A stretch of 64,000 nt of DNA from Paractinoplanes ferrugineus (GCF_016862195.1 NZ_BOMM01000012.1:248001-312000); one strand, 5' to 3'; shown: positions 37,338 to 49,621, counted from the first letter of the stretch. Numbers and translations: made by a program. The notes: a model not told the origin generated them from the sequence alone.

Positions 37338-38131
37338 TCAGACGAAGTGATTCAGCGGCCCGGGCCCGGCGCCCAGCCGCCACGAACGACCGCCGTGCAA
37401 CGCGCCGGCGACGTATTTCTTGGCGGCGGCCACGGCCGAGGGAATGTCATCCCCGAATGCCAGCCGAACCGCCACCGCCGAGGAGAAGGTGCACCCCGAC
37501 CCGTGATTGTTCGCCGTTTCCACGGGCGAACCCCGCAACAGCGACGTCTCTCCGTCGCAGTGCAGAACGTCCACCGCGAGTTCACTGCCGGTCACGACCA
37601 CCGCGCGAGGACCACCCGAAGCGAGCCGTTCGGCCGCCGAAATCATTTCCTCCGCCGTCTCGCACCGGCTTTCCGTCAGGGCGGCGGCTTCCTGCCGATT
37701 GGGCGTGACCACGCAGCCGTACGCGAGAAGTGGCGCCACCGAGGCGGCGGCCGCGAGTCGGGCCCCGGAGGTGGCGACAAGCACCGGATCGACAACCAGA
37801 TTGGGCAGCCGGGGAGCGAGTTCGACCAGGAGCTCGGCAACCGCCCGATCCCCGATCATCCCCACTTTGACCGCCGCCACCTCGAAGTCGGCGAGCACCG
37901 CCTCGAGCTGAGCCGCGACGATGTCCACCGGCACCGGATGAATGGCGGTCACCCCGAGCGTGTTCTGCGCGGTGATGGCGGTGACCACCGACGTCCCATA
38001 GGCCCCGAGCGCCGCGAAGGTCTTCAGATCCGCCTGAATCCCCGCGCCCCCACCGGAGTCGGATCCGGCGATGGTCAACACAACCGGCGGTGTCGGATCC
38101 ACCGCGCCGGGCCACCCCGACTTCCAGAACG

Positions 38132-38135
<4 letters not shown>
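37338..38135 (-). CDS. thiD: Hydroxymethylpyrimidine / phosphomethylpyrimidine kinase
   Basis: 265 residues, ribokinase-like HMP(-P) kinase. VVLTIAGSDSGGGAGIQADLKTF at the start, VKVGMIGD, and the anion hole NNHGSGCTFSSAVAV near residue 220 are diagnostic. The GTG start overlaps the second thiE-like gene's stop (GTGA). It supplies HMP-PP for ThiE. No fused TenA domain is present. Confidence 0.96.
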
Positions 38136-40671
<2,536 letters not shown>

Positions 40672-40675
<4 letters not shown>

Positions 40676-41382
40676 GCGGCACCCCCGCGAAAGCCGCCAC
40701 GCGATCCGGTCACCACGCGCGAGCCGGTCACCAAGCGCGAGCCGTTGGCCAAACGCGAAGCGGAGGCGCCGCCCGGCGAAGCGGAATCGGTGTCGCCCCG
40801 GGTCGAGAGCGCTCGCTGGAAATCAGCGGTCGCCCCGGCCGGATCCGCGATCACCGCCGAGATCGCCGCCACGCCGTAGCCGGGGAGATCAGCCACGCGG
40901 GCCGGCGTGATCCCGGCGATCGCGAGCACCGGAGTTCCCGGAACCGCGTCGACCACGGCCGCCAACCCCGCCGGGCCGATCGGGGGCGGCAATCCGTCCT
41001 TGGTGGTCGTGGCGAACACCGGCCCGACCCCCAGATAGTCGGCGCCGTCGGCGACGGCCTGCCGGGCCGAGACCGGATTGCGGCAGGTGGCGCCCAAGAT
41101 CGCGGCCGGCCCCAGCACCCCCCGGGCGGCCGCCACCGGAAGATCATCAGCCCCGACGTGCACGCCGTCGGCCCCGGCCGCGAGGGCGACCCCGACCCGG
41201 TCGTCGACCAGGCACAACGCGTCTCCGGCCGACCGGCACAGCGCGAGCGCCGCCACGGTCAGCTGGTATGCCTCCCGGTCGCAGCTCTTGACCCGCACCT
41301 GGATCGCCACCGGCCCGTGCCCGACCGCCCCACGCACGACGTCGAGCGAATCGGTGACGATGTGAAGACGAGGAAACAACAC
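40672..41382 (-). CDS. thiE: Thiamine-phosphate synthase with repetitive C-terminal tail
   Basis: 236 residues. It couples HMP-PP and thiazole phosphate. LHIVTDSLDV, ALCLVDDRVGVALAAGADGVHVGADDLP and DYLGVGPVFATTTKDG are diagnostic. The last 40 or so residues form an unusual Ser/Gly/Arg tail with a repeating VTGSR-type unit not needed for the fold. The GTG at 41382 follows GGGAGGAG, which is the end of the TPP riboswitch; an in-frame ATG at 41406 lies inside the aptamer and is rejected. It is first gene of the operon. Confidence 0.95.
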
Positions 41383-41389
41383 AAACGCT

Positions 41390-41482
41390 CCTCCCTGCGC
41401 CGGCATGATCCGGATCAGGTTCGACGGTCGGGGGCTGCGTCAGCCCCCCTCTCAGCCCGGTGCACCGGACTCCCGTGGGGTT
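41390..41482 (-). promoter_or_regulatory. TPP riboswitch (THI element)
   Basis: On the minus strand the aptamer is almost textbook: GGAGTCCGGTGCACCGG, then CTGAGAGGGGGGCTGACG (the CTGAGA loop and variable P3 stem), then ACCGTCGAACCTGATCCGG, then ATCATGCCGGCGCAGGGAGG. It ends about eight bases before the thiE GTG, with the GGGAGG inside the switching region, which suggests translational control: TPP binding would hide the ribosome binding site. It controls the whole seven-gene thi operon. No terminator hairpin with a U-tract is visible. Confidence 0.97.
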
Positions 41483-41521
41483 GTCTTGTCTCGGACCATA
41501 ACCGCCCGAAGCCGCTCCGCG

Positions 41522-43168
41522 CTAGCGCACGTCCCAGACCGGCTCGGGCGTCTCCACCACCTCGCCGTCGCTCTGGAACAGCACGAACCGGTCGAAGGAG
41601 CGGGTGAACCAGCGGTCGTGGGTGACCGCCATCACCGTGCCCTCGAACATCCGCAGCCCCTCTTCCAGGGCTTCCGCCGAGGCCATGTCCAGGTTGTCGG
41701 TCGGTTCGTCGAGCAACAGAAGTGTCGCCCCGGACAACTCGAGCATCAGCACCAGGAAGCGCGCCTGCTGCCCACCGGAGAGGGTGCCGAACCGCTGGTC
41801 GCCCTGCCCGGCCAGCTCGTACCGGTTGAGCGCCTTCATCGCCCCCGCCCGGTCCATTCCGGACCGATGGTCGTCGCCCCGCCAGAGAATCTCGACGAGG
41901 GTACGTTCGACCAGCTCAGGCCGATCGTGGGTCTGCGAGAAGTGGCCCGGTCGCACGCGCGCGCCGAGGCGGGCCACGCCGCCGTGCGCGACATAGGCGA
42001 GCGGCGCCCCGTCGACCGGTTTGTTCTCCGCGTCGGGGTCCGAGCCGCCGGCCGCGAGCAGGCGCAGGAAGTGCGATTTCCCGGTGCCGTTGGCGCCGAG
42101 CACAGCGACCCGATCGCCGTACCAAATCTCCAGATCAAAGGGGAATGTGAGATTTTCCAATTCGAGCTGCTCGCAGATCACCGAGCGCTTCCCGGTGCGC
42201 CCGCCCCGCAGATTCATCCGCAGTGACTGCTCCTTGGGCGGCAGCGGCGGCGGACCGGCCTCCTCGAACCTGCGGAGCCGGGTCTGCGCGGATTGATACC
42301 GCGACGCCATGTCGGAGTTGTAGGCGGCCTTCTGCTTGTACATCAGCATCAGCTCGCGCAGCTTCTGATGCTCCTCGTCCCAGCGCCGGCGGTTCTCCTC
42401 GAGCTTCTCGTGCCGGTTGACGCGCGCCTCGTGCCAGGAGGCGAAGCCGCCCGGATGGGTCCACGCGCCGCCGCCCTCGACCGCCACCACCCGATCGGCG
42501 GTCTGCGCCAGCAGCTCCCGATCGTGGGAGACGAAGAGCACCGACTTCGCCGACTCCTTGAGCCGTTGCTCGAGCCAGCGCTTGCCGGGCACGTCGAGGA
42601 AGTTGTCCGGCTCGTCGAGCAGCAGCACCTCGTCCCGGCCGCGTAGCAACAGATCGAGGGCGAACCGTTTCTGCTGGCCACCGGAGAGTGTCCGCACCGG
42701 ACGGTGCCGCACCTGATCCCAGGTCTTGTCGAGGATCGCGACCGCCACCGTGTCGAAGAGGACCTCGGCCTCATAGCCACCCACCTCACCCCAGTGCGCG
42801 AGGGCATTGGCGTAACCGAGCTGGGTGCGCTCGGTCTCGTCGAGGGCCGCCGCGGCCGCGGCGAGCTTCGCACCGGCGGCGCGCAGGGGCGGTTCGACAA
42901 GCGAAAGAGCCAGATCCGCAAGCGTACGGTCGTCGCCGATCATGCCGATGAACTGCCGCATCACGCCCAGTCCACCGGACCGCGCGATGCTTCCGGACTG
43001 GGTCGGCAGATCGCCGGCGACCAGACGCAGCAGCGTGGTCTTACCGGCGCCGTTCGGCCCGACCAGCGCGACCTTGGCGCCCTCACCGACCCGGAACGAC
43101 ACGTCGGCGAACAGCTCCCGGCCGTCGGGCAGCACGAACCCGGCTCCGGCGACATCCACGTAACCCAT
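41522..43168 (-). CDS. ABC-F family ATPase
   Basis: 548 residues, two ABC domains without membrane segments. First Walker A GPNGAGKTT, signature TLSGGQQKR, Walker B VLLLDEPDNFLD; second Walker A GANGTGKSH, signature TLSGGQQAR and Walker B LLLLDEPTDNLD. Between them a charged linker (about 225-300, EKLEENRRRWDEEHQKLRELML) would reach the ribosomal P-site region, as in EttA/Uup/antibiotic-resistance ABC-F proteins. Likely a ribosome-acting translation factor; the subclass is unsure. Transcribed alone, 33 bases downstream of the methyltransferase gene. Confidence 0.93.
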   Translation of the reverse strand: MGYVDVAGAGFVLPDGRELFADVSFRVGEGAKVALVGPNGAGKTTLLRLVAGDLPTQSGSIARSGGLGVMRQFIGMIGDDRTLADLALSLVEPPLRAAGAKLAAAAAALDETERTQLGYANALAHWGEVGGYEAEVLFDTVAVAILDKTWDQVRHRPVRTLSGGQQKRFALDLLLRGRDEVLLLDEPDNFLDVPGKRWLEQRLKESAKSVLFVSHDRELLAQTADRVVAVEGGGAWTHPGGFASWHEARVNRHEKLEENRRRWDEEHQKLRELMLMYKQKAAYNSDMASRYQSAQTRLRRFEEAGPPPLPPKEQSLRMNLRGGRTGKRSVICEQLELENLTFPFDLEIWYGDRVAVLGANGTGKSHFLRLLAAGGSDPDAENKPVDGAPLAYVAHGGVARLGARVRPGHFSQTHDRPELVERTLVEILWRGDDHRSGMDRAGAMKALNRYELAGQGDQRFGTLSGGQQARFLVLMLELSGATLLLLDEPTDNLDMASAEALEEGLRMFEGTVMAVTHDRWFTRSFDRFVLFQSDGEVVETPEPVWDVR

Positions 43169-43201
43169 GGGCAGCCATTCTTCCGGGCGCGGGACGAAAG
43201 G

Positions 43202-43816
43202 TCAGCCGGTTTTCCGGCTCACCTTCAGCACCCGGAACCCCTTCTGGCTGGCGACGCGCACGACGTCCCAGCCGAGCCCGACGAGCCAGGCGTGCAGCGA
43301 GTCGCCGCCGAGATTGCGGTTGATCACCAGCCAGGCCGTTCCCCCCGGGGCGAGCCGGGGAAGCCAGCGTTCCATGATCGCGTGCAACTCGGCCTTGCCG
43401 ACGTGGGTGGGCGGGTTGCTCCAGATCTGCTCGAACACCACGTCATCGGGCACCTCGTCGGGTCCGGCCACGAACAGCCGGCCGGTCAGGCCCAGCCGTC
43501 CCGCGTTCTCCGCGGTGAGCTCGCGGGCCCGCGAGTTGACGTCGACCGCCCACACGGTGGCCTGCGGCGACTCGGTGGCCAGCACACTCGCGATCGGCCC
43601 GTAGCCGCAGCCGAGGTCGAGGAAGACACCGGTGGTCGCGGCGTCGGGCAGGCCACCCTTACGCAGCAGCACGGCCGTGCCCGGGTCGAGCCGGCCGGCC
43701 GAGAAGACACCGGACGCCACGACCAGCGTGTAGTCGCGGCCGGCGACGCTGAACTCGATCTCCCCCCGCTGGGCCGGCGCGGACGGTTCGGCGCTGAAGT
43801 AATGCTCGGCGGTCAC
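43202..43816 (-). CDS. Class I SAM methyltransferase, RsmC-like
   Basis: 204 residues. SAM motif I is LDLGCGYGPIA, an acidic residue ends motif II (VWAVDVN), and motif IV is WSNPPTH, the NPP type used by N-methyltransferases acting on exocyclic amines. The order and length match the catalytic half of RsmC (16S G1207) and related MTS proteins. The GTG at 43816 is the likely start; a far longer frame upstream is antisense to the next gene. It may be co-transcribed with the ABC-F gene. Confidence 0.9.
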   Translation of the reverse strand: MTAEHYFSAEPSAPAQRGEIEFSVAGRDYTLVVASGVFSAGRLDPGTAVLLRKGGLPDAATTGVFLDLGCGYGPIASVLATESPQATVWAVDVNSRARELTAENAGRLGLTGRLFVAGPDEVPDDVVFEQIWSNPPTHVGKAELHAIMERWLPRLAPGGTAWLVINRNLGGDSLHAWLVGLGWDVVRVASQKGFRVLKVSRKTG

Positions 43817-43912
43817 CCCGCCAGTCTGCCGCCGGGAAAACGGGCGACGCCCGGCGGGGTGCCGCACATGTTGTGCGTCCGTCGAGGCCCGTTCGCTTTT
43901 AACTTTCGATGC

Positions 43913-44734
43913 ATGCTGTACGGGACCCCGCTCCACTCCGAACACCGCATGACCGCGCACGGCGGCCTCGCGCTGTTCGTCCGTGGCGTGGACGGCACCA
44001 CCGGCCAGCATCGGCCCGCGCCGCGTACCCCGAACCGGCGGCAACGCCGGCGGGCGCCGCGCGAGCCGGAACGCACCGCGCAGTTGCTGGTCCGCGGGCT
44101 GGCCGCGCTGATCCTGCTCGGCCTGGTGGTGATGACCGCGTTCTTCGCGCTGGGCGGCGATCGCCGGCCGGACGCCGAGGCCGCCACCGGGCCGAGGACC
44201 GATCCGCTCGCCTCCCGCTCGGTCGACACCGCGCCGCTCACGATCGAGGAAGTCTTCCCCGATCGGCGGGAGGTGCGGCCGCCCGCGGCCCGGCCCTACC
44301 GCATCACGACGACCCACACCGACACCGACTGCCGGACGGCCACCACCGGGGCGCTGGGCGCGCTGCTGGTCGCGCACGGCTGCAGCCAGGTGGTCCGGGG
44401 CGGGACCACGGCGCCGTACGACGGTTACGAGGTGACGACCGGACTGTTCAACCTGGCCGACGAGGCGGGCGCGAACCAGGTCGACGACCAGTTGCGGCAC
44501 CTGGTGGAGACCGGGGACGGCGGTTTCGCGACGCTGCCGGCCACCCGGGGCACGCTGCCGACATCCCAGGTCGGTTGGAACGCCACCGGTCACTACCTGC
44601 TCTACTGCGTGATCACTCGGACCGACGGGAAGCTGGTGACCAGCGACGACCCGGTAGGTGAGCGGATCACCGCCGAGCTGGTCGACTCCTACCTGGTCAC
44701 GATGCTGGCCCGGCGGAGCGGCAACACGGCTTAG
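43913..44734 (+). CDS. Single-pass membrane protein, unknown function
   Basis: 273 residues. An arginine-rich cytoplasmic N-terminus (RRQRRRAPREPERT) precedes one membrane helix (about 58-80) and an extracytoplasmic domain of about 185 residues with three cysteines (CRTATT, GCSQVV, LYCVIT). I recognise no family. The start is uncertain: ATG 43913 or ATG 43949, neither with a good ribosome binding site. The gene stands alone, divergent from the methyltransferase and convergent with truA. Confidence 0.7.
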   Translation: MLYGTPLHSEHRMTAHGGLALFVRGVDGTTGQHRPAPRTPNRRQRRRAPREPERTAQLLVRGLAALILLGLVVMTAFFALGGDRRPDAEAATGPRTDPLASRSVDTAPLTIEEVFPDRREVRPPAARPYRITTTHTDTDCRTATTGALGALLVAHGCSQVVRGGTTAPYDGYEVTTGLFNLADEAGANQVDDQLRHLVETGDGGFATLPATRGTLPTSQVGWNATGHYLLYCVITRTDGKLVTSDDPVGERITAELVDSYLVTMLARRSGNTA

Positions 44735-44743
44735 GGGTGCGGT

Positions 44744-45559
44744 CTAGGCACGCATCCGGCGGGTGGTGTCGGCGCGAGTCGCGTACTCGGCCTCGGCGGG
44801 ATAACCGACCGCGATCAGGGTGAGGCCGTGCGCGGGTGCGACGGTCACCTCGCTGGATCGTTCCCTGAGCTCGAGCAGGTTGCCGGGCCATTCGACCGGG
44901 CGCCGGCCGTCCCCCACCGCGAGCATGCCACCGACCAGGCTGCGCACCATCGACTGGCAGAAGGCGTCGGCCTGCACGGTCGCCACACAGATCCCGTCCG
45001 GATCGCGGCGCCAGTCGAGCCGGGTGATCGCCCGCACCGTGGTCGCGTGTTCCTTGCGCTTGCAGTAGGCCGCGTAGTCGTGCTCCCCCACCAGGGCGTA
45101 CGCGGCGGCGTTGAGCCGGTCCACATCGAGCGGGCGGACCCAGCCGAGCGTGTCGTACCGACGCAACGGCTCGGGTCCCCACGGTGTGTCGGCGACCCGG
45201 TATTCGTACCGCCGGAAGGTCGCGGAGAACCGGGCGTCGAAAGTGTCCGGCACCGGGGTGACCGCGCGCACCCGGGCGTCCGGCGGCATCAGGGCCGCGA
45301 GTCGACGCAGCAGCGAGGCCTCGAGCTCCGTCCACTGCTCCGACCGGATGTCCACGTGGCACACCTGCCCGGTCGCGTGCACGCCGGCGTCGGTTCGGCC
45401 GGCCACGGTCAGTCCGAGCGGCGTCTCCGCACCCAGGAGCCGGCCCAGTGCCTCGGTCAGTGCCCCGGCGACCGTCCGCCGGCCCGGCTGCACCGCCCAC
45501 CCCGAGAACTCGGCCCCGTCGTAGGAGACGTCGAGTCTCAACCGGATGGATTCCCTCAC
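44744..45559 (-). CDS. truA: tRNA pseudouridine(38-40) synthase
   Basis: 271 residues. It makes pseudouridine at tRNA positions 38-40. The catalytic aspartate is D57 in AGRTDAGVHA, with YDGAEFSGWAVQP at the start and VGEHDYAAYCKR later. I prefer the GTG at 45559, which follows GAGGGGCG by eight bases, to the GTG at 45589. It lies after the rplQ terminator in the usual rplQ-truA order. Confidence 0.95.
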   Translation of the reverse strand: MRESIRLRLDVSYDGAEFSGWAVQPGRRTVAGALTEALGRLLGAETPLGLTVAGRTDAGVHATGQVCHVDIRSEQWTELEASLLRRLAALMPPDARVRAVTPVPDTFDARFSATFRRYEYRVADTPWGPEPLRRYDTLGWVRPLDVDRLNAAAYALVGEHDYAAYCKRKEHATTVRAITRLDWRRDPDGICVATVQADAFCQSMVRSLVGGMLAVGDGRRPVEWPGNLLELRERSSEVTVAPAHGLTLIAVGYPAEAEYATRADTTRRMRA

Positions 45560-45636
45560 GCGAAACGCCCCTCTTCGGCGGTGGCCCACGACGGCGCTGG
45601 GGCGGTCGTGGCGGCACTCGTCCCGATTCCGTACTC

Positions 45637-45676
45637 AAAAAAAGAGCGCCCGGCACCACAGGGGTGCCGGGCGCTC
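45637..45676 (-). terminator. Intrinsic terminator of the alpha operon
   Basis: On the minus strand a perfect 14-base stem, GAGCGCCCGGCACC with its complement, a five-base loop, then seven Ts (45643-45637). It begins ten bases after the rplQ stop and separates rplQ from truA. This is one of the clearest intrinsic terminators in the window. Confidence 0.95.
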
Positions 45677-45686
45677 CTCGCGTTAC

Positions 45687-46268
45687 TTACGCCTTGGCGT
45701 CTTTCTCGTCCAGGTCTTCGCCTTCGGCCTTGTCGCCGGGGCCTTCGGCACCCTTGTCGCCGGACGCGTTCACCGGCGGCTCGGAGTCCTGGTCGTCGGA
45801 CTTGGCCACGGGGGCCTCGTCCTCGCGAGCAAGCGCCTCGACCTTGTCCTGCTGCGCGGCGGCCTTGCGGGCGGTCGTCGACTTGGCGGGCGCGGTGGTG
45901 GCCGCGACCTGCAGCTCCTCGACCAGCTCGATGACCGCCATCGGAGCGGCGTCGCCCTTGCGCGGGCCGGTCTTGGTGATCCGGGTGTAGCCACCCGGCC
46001 GGTTGCCGTACCGCGGAGCGATCTGCTCGAACAGGGCGTACACGACGTCCTTGTCCTTCACGGTGGCCAGGACCCGGCGACGGGAGTGCAGGTCGCCGCG
46101 CTTGGCCTTCGTGATGAGCTGCTCAGCCAGCGGGCGCAGCCGCTTGGCCTTCGTCTCGGTGGTCTTGATCTTCCCGTGCCGGAAGAGCTCGGTGGCCAGG
46201 TTGGCCAGGATGAGCTTCTCGTGCGACGGGCTACCGCCGAGGCGGGGACCCTTGGTGGGCGTGGGCAT
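45687..46268 (-). CDS. rplQ: 50S ribosomal protein L17
   Basis: 193 residues. The L17 core is residues 1-120 ([51 protein letters not shown]). An acidic, Ala/Lys-rich tail of about 70 residues follows (ending [12 protein letters not shown]), a usual feature of actinobacterial L17. Last gene of the operon before its terminator. Confidence 0.97.
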   Translation of the reverse strand: MPTPTKGPRLGGSPSHEKLILANLATELFRHGKIKTTETKAKRLRPLAEQLITKAKRGDLHSRRRVLATVKDKDVVYALFEQIAPRYGNRPGGYTRITKTGPRKGDAAPMAVIELVEELQVAATTAPAKSTTARKAAAQQDKVEALAREDEAPVAKSDDQDSEPPVNASGDKGAEGPGDKAEGEDLDEKDAKA

Positions 46269-46344
46269 TTTCGGATGCTCCTTGGTTATTTTTCGACCGT
46301 GCAGTGCGGCGAAGCCGCCTCGGCAACTCAGCCGGCAGCGGGGG

Positions 46345-47367
46345 TTACAGCTGCTCGGTCTCGCGGTAGTCGTCGGTGTCGTAATCCACGTCGCCGAACG
46401 AGTCCACGACGTGCGCGGGGTCGAAGGACGGCGCGCTGTCCTTGAGGCCCAGGCCCATGCCGGCGAGCTTCATCTTGACCTCGTCGATGGACTTCTGGCC
46501 GAAGTTCCGGATGTCCAGAAGGTCGGCCTCCGTACGCCCTATCAACTCGCCCACGCTGTTGATGCCCTCGCGCTTGAGGCAGTTGTACGACCGGACCGTG
46601 AGGTCCAGCTCCTCGATCGGCAGGGCCAGGTCGGCAGCGAGCTGCGCGTCCTGCGGCGACGGGCCGATGTCGATGCCCTCGGCGGTCTCGTCCAGCTCGC
46701 GGCAGAGACCGAACAGCTCGACCAGGGTCGAACCGGCGGACGCCAGCGCGGTGCGGGGCGAGATGGACGCCTTCGACTCGACGTCGATGATCAGGCGGTC
46801 GAAGTCGGTGCGCTGCTCGACACGGGTCGCCTCGACGCGGTAGGTCACCTTCATGACCGGCGAGTAGATCGAGTCGACCGGGATGCGGCCGATCTCGGCG
46901 CCGGAGTTCTTGTTCTGCGCCGCCGTGACATAGCCACGGCCCCGCTCGACGGTGAGCTCCATGTCGAGCCGGCCCTTGCTGTTGAGCGTGGCCAGCTTCA
47001 GATCGGGGTTGTGCACGGAGACACCGGCCGGGGGCTGGATGTCACCGGCGGTGACGTCGCCCGGGCCCTGCTTGCGCAGGTACATGCTGACCGGCTCGTC
47101 GTGCTCGGAGCTGACGGTGAGCTCCTTGACGTTCATGACCAGCTCGACCACGTCCTCCTTGACACCGGGGATCGTGGTGAACTCGTGCAGCACGCCGTCG
47201 ATCTTGATGCTGGTGACCGCCGCGCCCGGGATGGACGACAGCAGGGTCCGCCGCAGCGAGTTGCCGAGGGTGTAGCCGAAACCCGGCTCCAGAGGCTCGA
47301 TGGTGAACCGGGAGCGGGTCTCCGAGATCGACTCCTCCGAGAGGGTCGGTCGCTGGCTGATGAGCAC
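46345..47367 (-). CDS. rpoA: DNA-directed RNA polymerase alpha subunit
   Basis: 340 residues. N-terminal assembly domain ([23 protein letters not shown] binds beta/beta-prime) and C-terminal DNA/activator-binding domain (about 250-320, [23 protein letters not shown]). The final 20 residues are acidic, as in other actinobacteria. Lies between rpsD and rplQ as expected. RpoA fixes the operon as the alpha operon. Confidence 0.98.
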   Translation of the reverse strand: MLISQRPTLSEESISETRSRFTIEPLEPGFGYTLGNSLRRTLLSSIPGAAVTSIKIDGVLHEFTTIPGVKEDVVELVMNVKELTVSSEHDEPVSMYLRKQGPGDVTAGDIQPPAGVSVHNPDLKLATLNSKGRLDMELTVERGRGYVTAAQNKNSGAEIGRIPVDSIYSPVMKVTYRVEATRVEQRTDFDRLIIDVESKASISPRTALASAGSTLVELFGLCRELDETAEGIDIGPSPQDAQLAADLALPIEELDLTVRSYNCLKREGINSVGELIGRTEADLLDIRNFGQKSIDEVKMKLAGMGLGLKDSAPSFDPAHVVDSFGDVDYDTDDYRETEQL

Positions 47368-47424
47368 GCGCTTCTTCTTTCTGTCAGGCCACCCACTATT
47401 TGACGGCCATCGGTTTTGCTGCTT

Positions 47425-47454
47425 CGGGAGGCCGACGCGGACGCCGGCCTCCCG
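47425..47454. other. Hairpin in the rpsD-rpoA gap
   Basis: Arms CGGGAGGCCG (47425-47434) and CGGCCTCCCG (47445-47454) pair perfectly around a 10-base loop. On the minus (transcribed) strand the T-run lies before the stem and not after it, so it is not an intrinsic terminator for this operon. It may be a processing or S4-binding translational control site; the latter is a guess from S4 autoregulation in other bacteria. Confidence 0.65.
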
Positions 47455-47463
47455 AAAAAAGCC

Positions 47464-48090
47464 TTACTTGGAGTAAAGCTCGACGATCAGCTGCTCCTGG
47501 ACCTGCGTGTCGATGACAGCGCGGGCCGGGAGCGAGTGAACCAGGATCTTCATCTCGGTCGGGATCGGCTCGAGCCACGCCGGAACCGGACGCTGGCCGG
47601 CCTGAGCCTGGGCGACGACGAAGGGGGTCATCTCCTTCGACTTCTCCCGGGTCGTGACGATGTCGTGCTCCTTGACGCGGTACGACGGGATGTCGACCTT
47701 CACGCCGTTGACCAGGAAGTGGCCGTGCTTGACCAGCTGCCGGGCCATGTCCCGGGACTGCGCGAGGCCGGCCCGGTAGACGACGTTGTCGAGACGCGAC
47801 TCGAGGATCTGCAGCAGCACCTCACCGGTCTTGCCGGGCTTGGTGACAGCCTCCTCGTAGTAACCGCGGAACTGCTTCTCGAGCACGCCGTAGACGCGGC
47901 GGGCCTTCTGCTTCTCGCGGTGCTGGAGCAGGTACTCGGTCTCCTTCGTGCGACCGCGGCCGTGCTGGCCGGGCGGGAAGGGACGCGACTCGAACGGGCA
48001 CTTCGGCCCATCGCACTTGCTGCCCTTGAGGAACAGCTTCATCTTCTCGCGGCGGCAGCGCTTGCAGTCCGCACCTGTGTAACGAGCCAT
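47464..48090 (-). CDS. rpsD: 30S ribosomal protein S4, zinc-binding form
   Basis: 208 residues. The N-terminus carries four cysteines (C9, C12, C26, C31), the zinc-binding C+ form. The S4 RNA-binding domain begins near residue 95 (SRLDNVVYRAGLAQSRDMARQLVKHG). S4 starts 30S assembly. It precedes rpoA and could control the operon by binding its mRNA, as known in other bacteria. Confidence 0.97.
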   Translation of the reverse strand: MARYTGADCKRCRREKMKLFLKGSKCDGPKCPFESRPFPPGQHGRGRTKETEYLLQHREKQKARRVYGVLEKQFRGYYEEAVTKPGKTGEVLLQILESRLDNVVYRAGLAQSRDMARQLVKHGHFLVNGVKVDIPSYRVKEHDIVTTREKSKEMTPFVVAQAQAGQRPVPAWLEPIPTEMKILVHSLPARAVIDTQVQEQLIVELYSK

Positions 48091-48106
48091 TGCTTCTGTC
48101 TCTCCC

Positions 48107-48514
48107 CTAGACCCGACGACGCTTAGGCGGACGGCATCCGTTGTGCGGCTGCGGCGTGACGTCGGAGATCTGTCCGACCTCGAGGCCGGCGGCCTGCAGC
48201 GAACGGATCGCGGTCTCCCGGCCGGAACCGGGGCCCTTGACGAACACGTCGACCTTGCGCATGCCGTGCTCCATCGCCCGACGAGCGGCGGCCTCGGCGG
48301 CCAGCTGCGCGGCGAACGGGGTCGACTTGCGGGAGCCCTTGAAGCCCACCTGGCCGGACGAGGCCCAGGAGATGACCGCACCGGTCGGGTCGGTGATCGA
48401 CACGATGGTGTTGTTGAAGGTGCTCTTGATGTGCGCCTGCCCGTGGGCGACGTTCTTGCGTTCCTTGCGCCGGACCTTCTTTACTGCGGCCCCTGCGCGT
48501 GCCTTCGGTGGCAT
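48107..48514 (-). CDS. rpsK: 30S ribosomal protein S11
   Basis: 135 residues. [28 protein letters not shown] and the C-terminal [18 protein letters not shown] are invariant S11 features. A short basic N-terminal leader ([18 protein letters not shown]) is present. Follows rpsM with a 17-base gap. Confidence 0.98.
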   Translation of the reverse strand: MPPKARAGAAVKKVRRKERKNVAHGQAHIKSTFNNTIVSITDPTGAVISWASSGQVGFKGSRKSTPFAAQLAAEAAARRAMEHGMRKVDVFVKGPGSGRETAIRSLQAAGLEVGQISDVTPQPHNGCRPPKRRRV

Positions 48515-48531
48515 AAGTCAGTGCGCTCCTA

Positions 48532-48912
48532 TTACTTCCGACCGGGCTTCTTCTTACCGGCGACCGTGCGCTTCGGGCCCTTACGCGTACGCGCGTTGGT
48601 CCGGGTGCGCTGACCCCGCACGGGGAGACCCCGGCGGTGGCGGATGCCGGCATAGCAGCCGATCTCAACCTTGCGGCGGATGTCCGCGGCGACCTCGCGG
48701 CGAAGGTCACCTTCAACCTTGAAATTGCCCTCGATGTACTCGCGGAGCTGGACCAGCTCCTCGTCCGTGAGGTCCTTGGCCCGCTTGTTCAGGTCAATCG
48801 CGGTTGCGGTCAGCGCCTCGACCGAACGAGTGCGACCGATCCCGTAGATGTAGGTGAGCGCGATCTCCATCCGCTTCTCGCGGGGCAGATCGACGCCGAC
48901 GAGTCTTGCCAT
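48532..48912 (-). CDS. rpsM: 30S ribosomal protein S13
   Basis: 126 residues. [27 protein letters not shown], the helix-two-turn-helix region and a C-terminal [16 protein letters not shown] that contacts P-site tRNA are intact. It follows rpmJ after a 154-base gap that contains two hairpins. Confidence 0.98.
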   Translation of the reverse strand: MARLVGVDLPREKRMEIALTYIYGIGRTRSVEALTATAIDLNKRAKDLTDEELVQLREYIEGNFKVEGDLRREVAADIRRKVEIGCYAGIRHRRGLPVRGQRTRTNARTRKGPKRTVAGKKKPGRK

Positions 48913-48960
48913 AAGTGGGCGTACTCCTCGAAATCACTCGGAGGTCTGTGCCCGTCCCAC

Positions 48961-48997
48961 CCCGCCTGCCCAGGCGGGCCCTGGCCTCCGACCAGGG
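48961..48997. other. Two adjacent hairpins in the rpmJ-rpsM gap
   Basis: CCCGCCTG (48961-48968) pairs with CAGGCGGG (48971-48978). Immediately next to it CCCTGG (48979-48984) pairs with CCAGGG (48992-48997). The transcribed strand shows no T-run after them. They probably form a structured intercistronic leader for rpsM. Confidence 0.6.
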
Positions 48998-49066
48998 GTA
49001 CGACCATCTTGACGACGGCTGGGACGAGCTTGTGTACGTTGCCGGATCTGGCAGCGCGGCCGGGAC

Positions 49067-49183
49067 TCAGCCCTGGCGCTGCTTGTGGCGCGCGTCGGTC
49101 TTGCAGATGACCATGACGCGACCGTGCCGCCGGATGACCCGGCAGTTGTTGCAGATCCGCTTGACGCTCGGCTTGACCTTCAC
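49067..49183 (-). CDS. rpmJ: 50S ribosomal protein L36, zinc-binding form
   Basis: 38 residues, easily missed by length cut-offs. It begins [19 protein letters not shown] and ends [13 protein letters not shown]. The zinc ligands C11, C14, C27 and H33 are all present, the C+ form used when zinc is sufficient. The GTG start at 49183 lies 45 bases after infA. This is the conserved infA-rpmJ-rpsM order. Confidence 0.95.
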   Translation of the reverse strand: MKVKPSVKRICNNCRVIRRHGRVMVICKTDARHKQRQG

Positions 49184-49228
49184 GGTTTGCCTTAACTCTC
49201 TAAACGGACGGGACGACCCCCGCCCTAG

Positions 49229-49450
49229 CTACTTGTAGCGGTAGACGATGCGTCCCCGGGTCAGGTCGTACGGCGAGAGCTCGACGACGACTCGGTCCTC
49301 GGGAAGGATGCGAATGTAGTGCTGACGCATCTTGCCTGAGATGTGTGCGAGTACTTTGTGACCATTCGCGAGCTCCACGCGGAACATTGCGTTCGGCAGG
49401 GGCTCGATCACTCGGCCCTCGATCTCGATGGCTCCGTCTTTCTTGGGCAT
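49229..49450 (-). CDS. infA: Translation initiation factor IF-1
   Basis: 73 residues, one OB-fold: [20 protein letters not shown], then [22 protein letters not shown] and ending RGRIVYRYK. The ATG at 49450 follows GGAGG; the longer frame upstream is leader. IF-1 blocks the ribosomal A site during initiation. First gene of the alpha-operon transcript. Confidence 0.97.
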   Translation of the reverse strand: MPKKDGAIEIEGRVIEPLPNAMFRVELANGHKVLAHISGKMRQHYIRILPEDRVVVELSPYDLTRGRIVYRYK

Positions 49451-49592
49451 GTCCTCCGCTACCTGACACTGGGGTTCGGGGCTAGCATGCAACGCCATAC
49501 CCGAGCTGTTTACGGCTCGGACCAGCCGCGGCACCCGCTCATCCTCGAAGCGCTGAAGACATGCGGGAGTGGACGCTGCGCGCCAGCTAGCC

Positions 49593-49621
49593 AGTGTACG
49601 CGCGCCTCATCGGCACACCAA
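49593..49621 (-). promoter_or_regulatory. Sigma70-type promoter of infA-rpmJ-rpsM-rpsK-rpsD-rpoA-rplQ
   Basis: On the minus strand -35 TTGGTG (49621-49616) and -10 TACACT (49598-49593) are separated by exactly 17 bases. The start would fall near 49586, giving a leader of about 135 bases before infA. No other good pair is seen in 49451-49684. Confidence 0.65.

Noticed and set aside
41383-41406. Longer ThiE start at the ATG inside the TPP aptamer
   Set aside because: That ATG belongs to the conserved ATCATGCCGG strand of the riboswitch; the GTG at 41382 has GGGAGGAG in front and starts at the ThiE homology.
47425-47460. Intrinsic terminator between rpsD and rpoA
   Set aside because: The run of Ts precedes the stem on the transcribed strand; only a plus-strand transcript would see a stem then... 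A-run, so it does not fit termination of this operon.
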